Shown: positions 56,744 through 64,000 of the stretch, in pieces | How the letters are laid out: every line of letters begins with the position of its first letter | Numbering within the stretch: position 1 is the first letter of the stretch | NCBI RefSeq assembly: GCF_019091455.1 | Contig: NZ_JAGXJN010000031.1 | Span: 1-64,000 of the forward strand | Direction of reading: 5' to 3' | DNA: 64,000 nt | DNA from: Chitinophaga sp. GbtcB8 | GTDB lineage: Bacteria; Bacteroidota; Bacteroidia; Chitinophagales; Chitinophagaceae | Program-made: the position numbers and the translations under genes | The notes under the pieces: model-generated | The model's input: the letters and a program-made list of their open reading frames with translations, nothing else | Told to the model about the DNA's origin: nothing | The model's database searches: none

Positions 56744-58831
56744 CTATTCAGTCCAGACCAGCACTCCACCGGGTTGCAATACTTTTTCACCTACCATAAT
56801 CCTGGCTGTTCCAGGCATGTTCATGGTATAACTATCCGGGGAATAATTTACCGCTACATAAAAACCATCCCGCCAGTAAACATATATGCCGGGCGGATAA
56901 TTTTCAGTGGCAGCGCCTGCACTGGTATAAATGCCGCGCAGCACGTCCTGTTCCAGTTTTGAATCATCTGTATCCACACCTATATAGGTTACAGTGCCTT
57001 TACCAACCTTATGTTTTACTACTGCTGCTTTTCCTTTATAAAACTGGTTATCGAATACAGCAAGTGTTTCCGTGTTCTTATCCGGCGCCAGCAGATCGGC
57101 CCAGTTGTTCCAGCCGTAATGGTCCTGTCCCATAAGGATCTCTCCTTTGCCGGTATTTGAAAGCATATCGGTTGCTTTTACCTGCGCCCCTATAAGTGCG
57201 GATATGGGAGCAGCCCATTCCGCCTCCCAAAAATGTCCCACGCGGTCTTTGGTTGCGGTACGGCAGGTAATGATCAAATGCCCTCCATTTGCCGCATATT
57301 CACTCCATTTCTTCACCAAAGCACTGTCAGCCATTTCGTAGGCTGGTACTATCACAAACCTGTATTTAGACAGGTCAGCGGTTTCGGGGATCACATCTGC
57401 CGGCGCACCGAATGATTTTGCTATTTCAAGGAATTTAACCGGGTAATTCCAGGTATCCCATTGCCAGGTTTGTTTTTGCCGGTCAATAGTCCAGTAATTT
57501 TCCAGGTTCCACAGAATGGCCGTTGACCGGGCGGCCAGCTTTGCCGGCATGGTAACACCCGGCTTATATTGTTTGCGCAGCGCTTTTATTTCTTTCATGA
57601 ATTGCATATACTCCTCACCGCCCTGTGAAGGGGTTACACCATCCGGTTGTATTACGCCGGCATGGTATTGCTCTGCACTATAATTGATCTGGCGGAACCG
57701 GTAAGAAGAGGCCAGTTTTCCACCTGCAGCAAAGGTGTGGTACAGCCACATACGTACGGTACCCGGTAAAAGCAGCGGGTTGTAGCTGCCCCAGTTCACC
57801 GGCCCGGGCTGAATTTCCATTACGCCGGATACGCCACCTACGGTTTTATAATATTCAGCGGCAAAGAGAATTACCTTACTGTTTCCCAAACGAAAGCCCA
57901 GCTCCCCGATATTATTGCTGCCTCCATTCGGATAAGCGGTATAAGTGGCAAAATCAAGCTTATTCGTCCGCCGCGGATCAGCACCTGTGGAAACCGCTGT
58001 ATAGTTGGTTGTTACAAACTGCTCCTTAGAAATGTAGCTCCGCAATGTTGCTGCCTCAAAATCCAGGAACTCCGCCTGGGCATCTGCCGAATATCTTTTA
58101 AAATCAAGCAAGGCATGCGGGTTATTGCCCCACCAGCCTACCAGGTTGGTATTAGGAATGATAACCTGGTCAAAACTATCGTACCACTGGCTCCAGAACG
58201 CAGCGCCCCAGGCAGCATTCAATGCCTCAATGGTTTTGTATTTGCTCTTTAGCCATTGCCGGAAGGCTTCCTGCGAAGAGGGACTATAATCGGGTTTAGC
58301 ATCCGGCTCATTATCCAGCTGCCAGCCGGTCACATTTTTATGCTGTCCATAGCGTTTAGCCATTTCTGTTACAATGGCTGCTACAAACCGCCGGTAGGCA
58401 GGATTAACAATTGACCCTAACCCGCGTGTGCCATGCTCAGCGCGGATATAATGGCCATCCATTACAAAAGTTTCAGGATATTTAACCCTCATCCAGGCAG
58501 GGGTGGCTGCAGAAGGTGTGCACATCATCACTTTCAGGTTGTATTTCGTGCAAAGCGCTATTACCTTATCCAGCCAGTTAAATTCAAATTTCCCTTCTTC
58601 GGGTTCCATTTTAAACCAGGCAAACTCCGCCAGGTGCACAAACTCATAACCCATACCGGCAATCTTCTTTATATCCCGTTCCCATTGATTTTCGTTCCAA
58701 TGCTCAGGATAATAATAGATGCCGGTTGTGATGAGATCTTTCTCAGGAAAAAAGCGGTTGCCTTCCTGCGCAGCTGCGTTTAATCCTGAGATCAGAAGAG
58801 TTATAACAAAGAGTATTGCGTATTTATTCAT
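56744..58831 (-). CDS. GH42 beta-galactosidase
   Basis: The 695-residue protein has a signal peptide (1-21, ending NAAAQ) and the three-domain GH42 layout of barrel, trimerisation domain and small sandwich. YYPEHWNENQWERDIKKIA opens the barrel, the acid/base Glu is in TGWQLDNEPDAKPD near residue 170, and the nucleophile is in VILFAAEYYK near residue 330. It would remove galactose from side chains. ATG 58831 is chosen for the signal peptide. It overlaps the end of the GH2 gene by 8 bases (ATGAATAA), so the two are translationally coupled. Confidence 0.93.
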   Translation of the reverse strand: MNKYAILFVITLLISGLNAAAQEGNRFFPEKDLITTGIYYYPEHWNENQWERDIKKIAGMGYEFVHLAEFAWFKMEPEEGKFEFNWLDKVIALCTKYNLKVMMCTPSAATPAWMRVKYPETFVMDGHYIRAEHGTRGLGSIVNPAYRRFVAAIVTEMAKRYGQHKNVTGWQLDNEPDAKPDYSPSSQEAFRQWLKSKYKTIEALNAAWGAAFWSQWYDSFDQVIIPNTNLVGWWGNNPHALLDFKRYSADAQAEFLDFEAATLRSYISKEQFVTTNYTAVSTGADPRRTNKLDFATYTAYPNGGSNNIGELGFRLGNSKVILFAAEYYKTVGGVSGVMEIQPGPVNWGSYNPLLLPGTVRMWLYHTFAAGGKLASSYRFRQINYSAEQYHAGVIQPDGVTPSQGGEEYMQFMKEIKALRKQYKPGVTMPAKLAARSTAILWNLENYWTIDRQKQTWQWDTWNYPVKFLEIAKSFGAPADVIPETADLSKYRFVIVPAYEMADSALVKKWSEYAANGGHLIITCRTATKDRVGHFWEAEWAAPISALIGAQVKATDMLSNTGKGEILMGQDHYGWNNWADLLAPDKNTETLAVFDNQFYKGKAAVVKHKVGKGTVTYIGVDTDDSKLEQDVLRGIYTSAGAATENYPPGIYVYWRDGFYVAVNYSPDSYTMNMPGTARIMVGEKVLQPGGVLVWTE

Positions 58832-61289
58832 CTGAAGATCTGTTGTTTGTAATAGTATTTGCTTTAATGCTGATAGTACTTTCCGGCAAACCGGGTGAAC
58901 TAACCGCAAGCTTAATATCCCCGGTACGCTGCGTACTGCGGATCACAGCTAATGCCCTTCCGTGCCATGCTTTACGTGAATCCCCTACATAGGGATCAGT
59001 ATCTTTGATGTCGGCATTCGCTATTCCTGCAATAACCGCCGGTCCGTCTATTTTAAAATGCAAACGGTTTGCAGCATTGGGCTGAAATATTCCATCCTTG
59101 TCCGTTATTTCAATGGTAACATAAACCAGGTCCTCCCCGTTTGCCAGTATTTCTTTCCGGTCGGCAGTGAGTTTTATTGCTGCTGCAGCACCGGCCGTTT
59201 GGAGCGTGGCCGATCCAGCTTCCTTATTACTTTCCACACCAACTGCTTTCAGTACACCTGGTGAATAAGGCACAGAGAAGGTTGCCTTAAACTGTTGTTC
59301 AATGGTGGTTAGCTGTTCATCAATAAGCTTGTTGTTGAGGTAAAGCCGGACTTTGGGATATTTGGAATAAACTTCCACCTGCACATTCCTGCCCTCAGAT
59401 CCCGGCCATGTCCAGCTTTCCCAGGTAGGCCATACGGACCACCAGGTTTCTTTGATCTCAATGGGTTCCGGAGCCGGCTCCCTGACAGCCATGTAGAGCT
59501 TTTCATCATTATTATACAACATGCTTCTATAATGCGATATGGGTTTTCTCCATCCAACCAGGTCTATATCACCACAATAAGCAGCATGCCAGGGGAAAAA
59601 ATCATGCTCCCAATGTTCGCCGGGAACATCGCCGGAGTAGTACCAGCGGCCTATTCCCGATTCGCCCAGGTAATCAATGGCTGTCCACACAAAATCTCCG
59701 ATAACATAACTGTTATCCTGTACCAGCTTCCAGTTTGTAAAGGCATCTTTCGGGTAGGATTCCGTTTGAACGATCATACGTGAAGGAACCCGTTGATGGT
59801 CTGAGGGTGCAGCAAACAGGTGATAATTATAACCGGCAACATCGTGTACCGCCATCAGCGGATCAAACGCTGCCCAATCCTTACCATTTTCTACAATAGC
59901 CGATGTAACGGGGCGTGAACTATCTATTTTCTTTATACATTCTGCAAGCATTTTTGCAGTATTTACTGCTTCAGGCTCACTTCTCTCCGGTATCTCATTA
60001 CCTATACTCCACATAATAACAGCGGGATGATTACGATCGCGCAGCACCATTGATCCCAGATCACGGCTCCACCACTTATCAAAATACATGGCATAATCAT
60101 GCTTTGTTTTTCCCTTTCTCCAGCAATCAAATGCTTCATCCATCACCAGCATACCCAATTTATCACAAGCATCTAAAAAAGCTTCGGAAGGGGGATTATG
60201 GGAAGTTCTTACCGCGTTGAACCCGGCAGCCTTCAGCTGCTCAACCTTGCGTTCCTCTGCACGGTCAAAAGCGGCAGCGCCTAAGCAACCATTATCATGA
60301 TGGGCACAGCCACCGTTTATTTTTACCGTTTTGCCATTAAGCTGAAACCCATTTTCAGCAGTAAACTTTATAGAACGGATGCCGAAAGCGGTTTGGGTAT
60401 CGTCCACTACCTTTTTATCCTGTAACACCTGGATCTGTGCCTGGTATAAATTGGGAGCCTCCGGTGACCAAAGCAAAGGCGCCGGTACCTGTATGGTTTG
60501 GGTAATTTCCTTTTCACTATTAGCGGGCAGCTCCACCTTCACCTGGTCGGCGCCTGCATTTTTTGAATTTTTATTCCAGAGAAGGGTTTTAAGCACAATA
60601 CTTTGGGCAGTAGCTGTTTCATTTTTCACCTGCGTTCTTACCTGTACAGCTGCCTTTTTTGAAGTAACATCGGGCGTTGAAATTGCAACACCCCATTGCG
60701 CCACATGCACGGGGCCCGTAACCATCATCCAAACATGGCGATAGATCCCGGAGCCGCTATACCAGCGGCTGTTCATCTGCTGAGAATTATCTACCCTTAC
60801 TGCTATAACATTCTCCTGCCCAAACTCCAAAAAAGGGGAAAGGTCATAACTAAACGAAGAATAGCCGTATGGGTAAATACCAAGAGATTGCCCATTGATA
60901 AAAACCTCGGAGTTCATGTAAACACCCTCGAAATAAATGGAGATATGTTTATCCTTCCATTCCCCCGGAACCTGAAAGGTTTTCCGGTACCAGCCTACAC
61001 CTGCAGGAAAGTATCCGCCTCCACCTCCCGTTGGATTTTTGGGACTTATATTTCCTTCTATGCTCCAATCATGCGGTAAATTGAGGTTACGCCAACCTTC
61101 ATCTCTGAAGTCTTTTAACCTGGCTTCAGGAATATCGCCTAAAAAGAACTTCCAGCTATCATCAAATAATTGCTTCCGGACAAGAGGGCCGGAAGGATCT
61201 GCTTTGGGTAAAGCTATCCGGGCATAACATAACGACTGGAAAAAAAATGTTGCAATCAATGCCGCTACAACTCCTGTAAACTTTTTCAT
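58824..61289 (-). CDS. GH2 beta-galactosidase with a DUF4982-type C-terminus
   Basis: The 821-residue protein has a signal peptide (1-23), the GH2 N-terminal jelly roll (WRNLNLPHDWSIEGNI), an Ig-like domain, and a TIM barrel with GGCAHHDNGCLG, the acid/base Glu in IMWSIGNEIPE near residue 426 and a nucleophile Glu in MIVQTESYPK near residue 510. A DUF4982 and an Ig-like domain end the protein. It would cut terminal beta-galactose, as on galactosylated xyloglucan. It lies 21 bases after GH3 and overlaps the GH42 gene by 8 bases. Confidence 0.93.
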   Translation of the reverse strand: MKKFTGVVAALIATFFFQSLCYARIALPKADPSGPLVRKQLFDDSWKFFLGDIPEARLKDFRDEGWRNLNLPHDWSIEGNISPKNPTGGGGGYFPAGVGWYRKTFQVPGEWKDKHISIYFEGVYMNSEVFINGQSLGIYPYGYSSFSYDLSPFLEFGQENVIAVRVDNSQQMNSRWYSGSGIYRHVWMMVTGPVHVAQWGVAISTPDVTSKKAAVQVRTQVKNETATAQSIVLKTLLWNKNSKNAGADQVKVELPANSEKEITQTIQVPAPLLWSPEAPNLYQAQIQVLQDKKVVDDTQTAFGIRSIKFTAENGFQLNGKTVKINGGCAHHDNGCLGAAAFDRAEERKVEQLKAAGFNAVRTSHNPPSEAFLDACDKLGMLVMDEAFDCWRKGKTKHDYAMYFDKWWSRDLGSMVLRDRNHPAVIMWSIGNEIPERSEPEAVNTAKMLAECIKKIDSSRPVTSAIVENGKDWAAFDPLMAVHDVAGYNYHLFAAPSDHQRVPSRMIVQTESYPKDAFTNWKLVQDNSYVIGDFVWTAIDYLGESGIGRWYYSGDVPGEHWEHDFFPWHAAYCGDIDLVGWRKPISHYRSMLYNNDEKLYMAVREPAPEPIEIKETWWSVWPTWESWTWPGSEGRNVQVEVYSKYPKVRLYLNNKLIDEQLTTIEQQFKATFSVPYSPGVLKAVGVESNKEAGSATLQTAGAAAAIKLTADRKEILANGEDLVYVTIEITDKDGIFQPNAANRLHFKIDGPAVIAGIANADIKDTDPYVGDSRKAWHGRALAVIRSTQRTGDIKLAVSSPGLPESTISIKANTITNNRSSDE

Positions 61290-61310
61290 GTATTACAATT
61301 CCTGTAAATT

Positions 61311-63500
61311 CTATTTAACTAAAATTTTCACCGAGCCTGAAATATTATTTGATGCATTGCCGATGTGTAATACAAATTCACCTGCTTCCACGTTCCAGGC
61401 CTTTTGGGCTTCGTCATAAAAAGCCAGATCCGCAACTTTTACATTCAGCTCAAGTGTTTTTGCTTCCCCAGGCCGCAGAAAAGTTTTTTCAAAAGCCTTC
61501 AGCTCTTTTCCGGGGCGCAAAACAGCACAAACCGGATCGCTGACGTAGAGCTGTGCAACCTCTGCTCCATACCGGGAGCCTGTATTTTTTACGGTGCATT
61601 TTGCATGGATGGTCTCTCCTTTTCCATAGCTGGTTTTGTCCGTAGAAAAATGACTTATTGAAAAACCGGTATAAGAAAGCCCATAACCAAATGGGAATTG
61701 AGGAACAATTTTCTTTGTATCAAACCAACGGTATCCTACTAAAATATCTTCCTCATAATTTACCTGGAGGTTTTTACCCGGAAAATTGCCTAATGCATGA
61801 GCGGGTGATTGGTCCAGGGATACCGGCAATGTGAACGGCAGCTTACCGGATGGATTTACTTTACCGCTCAGCAGATCAGCAACAGCATTCCCGGCCTCCA
61901 TTCCACCGAACCATGACCATAATATAGCAGGCACGCGATAAACAATCCCTGATAACTTTACCGGTGAACCGGCAATAATAACAACCACTGTTTTAGGGTT
62001 TGCTTTGGCCACTTCACGGATCAGCACATCCTGCCCGTAAGGCAGGTCCATATTTTGCTTATCGGAAGATTCTGTATCAAAATCATGATTTAAGCCTCCG
62101 AAAATGATCACAACTTCCGATTCCTTTGCCACTGCTACCGCTTCATCGATCAGCTTCCAGTTAACCCTATCCGAGCTGGTTTGCCCGGCATTGCTGCCTT
62201 CTTTGAAAGTGGATTGCTTTTCATACCCCTGTGCAAAATTTATTTTCACCGCAGCTCCAAATTTTTTCCGGATAGCGTCCAGCGGAGTGATTTCATACAG
62301 GGCTTTTATTTCGGAGCTAAGCCCGCCATTGCAATGCTTACGTGTAGCATTATCTCCAATCACGGCAATGGATCTTATTTTATTGAAATCCAGCGGAAGC
62401 AGGTGCCCGTTGTTTTGCAATAACACGGCTGCTTCAGCGGCATCGTTATATGCGGCCTGCTGATGCTGCGGCGTATTCATTGTTCCTTTTTCCCGTTTTT
62501 CTTCATCAAACATTTTTGTTTTTATCATCACCCGCAGCACATTTGCTACTTTTTCATCCACAATGGCCACAGGCACTTTCCCTTCTTCCACTGCGCGGAT
62601 CAATGGATCAGCGAAATACCATTCGTTGTAATCCCTTTTATCCGTTCCCATTTCCAGGTCAAGGCCGGTTAAGGCGGATTTTATGGTTGAATGTGCGGCC
62701 GCCCAGTCGGTCATCAGCACGCCTTTAAAACCAAATTCTTTACGAAGGATCTCCCTATTCAGATACTCATTCTCAGCACACCAGTTCCCTCTGAACTTAT
62801 TGTATGCGGCCATTACGGTGTAGGCTCCGCCTTCGGTTACCGACGCTTTAAATGCCGGCAAATAAATTTCACGCAATGCCCTTTCGCTCATATGCACGTC
62901 AATAGAATCCCTGTGCGTTTCCTGGTTATTAGCCAGCCAGTGTTTTACACTTACCGCCACATCTTTTGACTGCAATGCTTTGATATAGGCAACCGACATT
63001 CTTGAAATAAGGAACGGATCTTCGCTCATGTACTCGAAATTCCTTCCACAAAGCGGCGAACGGATGATGTTGATACCGGGCCCCAATAAGATATCTTTTT
63101 TCCGGAAACGTGCTTCTTCACCCAATACAATTCCACGCTCATAAGCCAGCCGGGGATTCCAGGTAGCTGCCAGGGCTGTACCTGGTGGGAAACAGGTAGC
63201 GGAATCATTGGTCCATCCGGCATAAGCCCAGTTATGCCGGTTTATTTCCGCACGCACGCCGTGAGGCCCATCGCTCAATGCCCATTCAGGAATACTTAAT
63301 CTTTTTATTCCCGATACATAAAATTTTGAATTTCCATGCAGGAGGCTAACTTTTTCCGCCAGCGTCATTTGGCTGATCCATGAGCGGATCTTTTCCTCCT
63401 GCATTTTTTCGTTTGTCAAAAGCTGCGCATGGGCCATACCTGCCATCATTACGCCTGCTAAACCGAGCACAAATTGCCTTACTGCTTTTTTCAATTTCAT
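61311..63500 (-). CDS. GH3 beta-glucosidase or beta-xylosidase
   Basis: The 729-residue protein has a signal peptide (1-25, ending AHAQ), a GH3 barrel (LSDGPHGVRAEINRH), a second alpha/beta domain (SIAVIGDNATRKHCNGG; VVIIFGGLNHDFDTESSDK) and a fibronectin-type C-terminal domain (GKELKAFEKTFLRPGE). The nucleophile Asp is in KGVLMTDWAAAHST near residue 262 and the acid/base is probably the Glu in DTESSDK near residue 485. It would finish cello- or xylo-oligosaccharides made by GH5 and other endo-enzymes. It follows the GH5 gene after 16 bases. Confidence 0.93.
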   Translation of the reverse strand: MKLKKAVRQFVLGLAGVMMAGMAHAQLLTNEKMQEEKIRSWISQMTLAEKVSLLHGNSKFYVSGIKRLSIPEWALSDGPHGVRAEINRHNWAYAGWTNDSATCFPPGTALAATWNPRLAYERGIVLGEEARFRKKDILLGPGINIIRSPLCGRNFEYMSEDPFLISRMSVAYIKALQSKDVAVSVKHWLANNQETHRDSIDVHMSERALREIYLPAFKASVTEGGAYTVMAAYNKFRGNWCAENEYLNREILRKEFGFKGVLMTDWAAAHSTIKSALTGLDLEMGTDKRDYNEWYFADPLIRAVEEGKVPVAIVDEKVANVLRVMIKTKMFDEEKREKGTMNTPQHQQAAYNDAAEAAVLLQNNGHLLPLDFNKIRSIAVIGDNATRKHCNGGLSSEIKALYEITPLDAIRKKFGAAVKINFAQGYEKQSTFKEGSNAGQTSSDRVNWKLIDEAVAVAKESEVVIIFGGLNHDFDTESSDKQNMDLPYGQDVLIREVAKANPKTVVVIIAGSPVKLSGIVYRVPAILWSWFGGMEAGNAVADLLSGKVNPSGKLPFTLPVSLDQSPAHALGNFPGKNLQVNYEEDILVGYRWFDTKKIVPQFPFGYGLSYTGFSISHFSTDKTSYGKGETIHAKCTVKNTGSRYGAEVAQLYVSDPVCAVLRPGKELKAFEKTFLRPGEAKTLELNVKVADLAFYDEAQKAWNVEAGEFVLHIGNASNNISGSVKILVK

Positions 63501-63516
63501 TAAATTTCCAGTTCAG

Positions 63517-64000
63517 TTATTTACCACCCGCCACAATGGCGTCAATGGTGCGTTGATCCAGCACGGTATTATTCCGCCTGTCCAAAGCACCACCTGTATC
63601 CCAGTAAAAAGGTTTAAGACCATTAGCTATGGCCTGTTTGGTTACATAGGTCAGCCAATAATCCACGGCATCATTGTGGGTGGCCAGATCTTTGGGGATA
63701 TACTTACTGTTACCACGCCTGTAGGTTCCATATTCGCCCATTATAACAGGGATCTGTTTATCGGTGTATTTCGTTTTCATTCTGGCCATGGAGGCGTTCA
63801 CATCACTTTCCTCTCCCCAGGTGGCATTGCGCTCAGGCTCAATGGTTGAATGATGCCCGGTACCCCAGTAGTAAAACATTTTACCCCAGGTGGCGTCGCC
63901 ATCCATCAGCAAACAGAACTGGGAAGGGGAATAATAATGTACTTCCACCATCATGCGGTCTTTCGCAGGATCTGTGGGAAGGGTATTCATCAGGTCATAT
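63517..64000 (-). CDS. GH5 endo-glucanase, C-terminal part (runs off the window)
   Basis: About 161 residues of the C-terminal half are present, and the frame stays open to the window edge, so the start lies beyond base 64000. VEVHYYSPSQFCLL carries the conserved His and Tyr of the barrel, and IPVIMGEYGTYRR carries the nucleophile Glu. AIANGLKPFYWDTGG ends the barrel. GH5 enzymes of this wording (GH5_4-like) cut beta-1,4-glucan, often xyloglucan. It heads the tight gene run with GH3, GH2, GH42 and GH39. The first Met in view is internal. Confidence 0.85.
   Translation of the reverse strand, partial: YDLMNTLPTDPAKDRMMVEVHYYSPSQFCLLMDGDATWGKMFYYWGTGHHSTIEPERNATWGEESDVNASMARMKTKYTDKQIPVIMGEYGTYRRGNSKYIPKDLATHNDAVDYWLTYVTKQAIANGLKPFYWDTGGALDRRNNTVLDQRTIDAIVAGGK

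Overview
The window looks like chromosome of a free-living, polysaccharide-degrading member of the Bacteroidota, probably of the order Chitinophagales. The reasons are two SusC/SusD pairs, a hybrid two-component system, type IX secretion tails, many lipoprotein and glycoside hydrolase genes, TAnnTTTG-type promoter elements and the near absence of Shine-Dalgarno sites. The genus is not decided by anything I can see.

Layout. (1) 1-4,190 is a decayed mobile region: the end of an IS21-like element, a dead tyrosine integrase lying inside a pair of direct repeats (399-479 and 4,059-4,136) that look like attachment sites, a small CarboxypepD_reg-type protein, a proline-rich OmpA-like protein, and an intact IS3-family (IS407-type) element with inverted repeats and a 4-bp target duplication. 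(2) 4,421-11,711 holds ordinary accessory genes: an FAD-linked oxidase, an SDR plus AraC pair, a secreted multidomain esterase, a VOC protein and a MaoC-like hydratase. (3) 12,051-34,159, all on the minus strand, is the left arm of a hemicellulose locus: GH74, GH97, GH29, a sugar mutarotase, CE1, GH43, an SGNH acetylesterase, a hybrid two-component regulator, GH10, SusC and SusD. (4) 34,597-48,440, on the plus strand, is an alpha-mannan locus: a GntR remnant with palindromic operators, ROK sugar kinase, a fused phosphomannose-isomerase-like protein, GH92, SusC, SusD, a SusE-like lipoprotein and two GH76 endo-mannanases. (5) 48,568-49,577 is an AraC regulator with a SnoaL-like protein. (6) 49,637-64,000 is the right arm of the hemicellulose locus: a two-headed CE1 esterase, a divergent AraC regulator, then GH29, GH39, GH42, GH2, GH3 and the end of GH5.

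How the genes fit together. In the hemicellulose arms, surface endo-enzymes (GH74, GH5, GH10) would cut xyloglucan or xylan backbones. SusC/D would import the pieces. Exo-enzymes (GH43, GH39, GH3, GH2, GH42, GH29, GH97) and esterases (CE1, SGNH) would strip side chains in the periplasm, with control by the hybrid two-component system and an AraC protein. A nearly identical 31-bp element sits upstream of genes in both arms and may tie them into one regulon. In the mannan operon the GH76 enzymes would open alpha-1,6-mannan, GH92 would remove side-chain mannose, and the ROK kinase and isomerase-like protein would feed mannose into glycolysis.

The observations I would follow first are the GntR/UTRA wreck whose two operators survive (one over the kinase start codon), the kinase-like domain with no P-loop fused to the isomerase, the shared 31-bp element with half-sites 21 bp apart, and the plus-strand, GC-richer mannan locus lying between two minus-strand hemicellulose arms.
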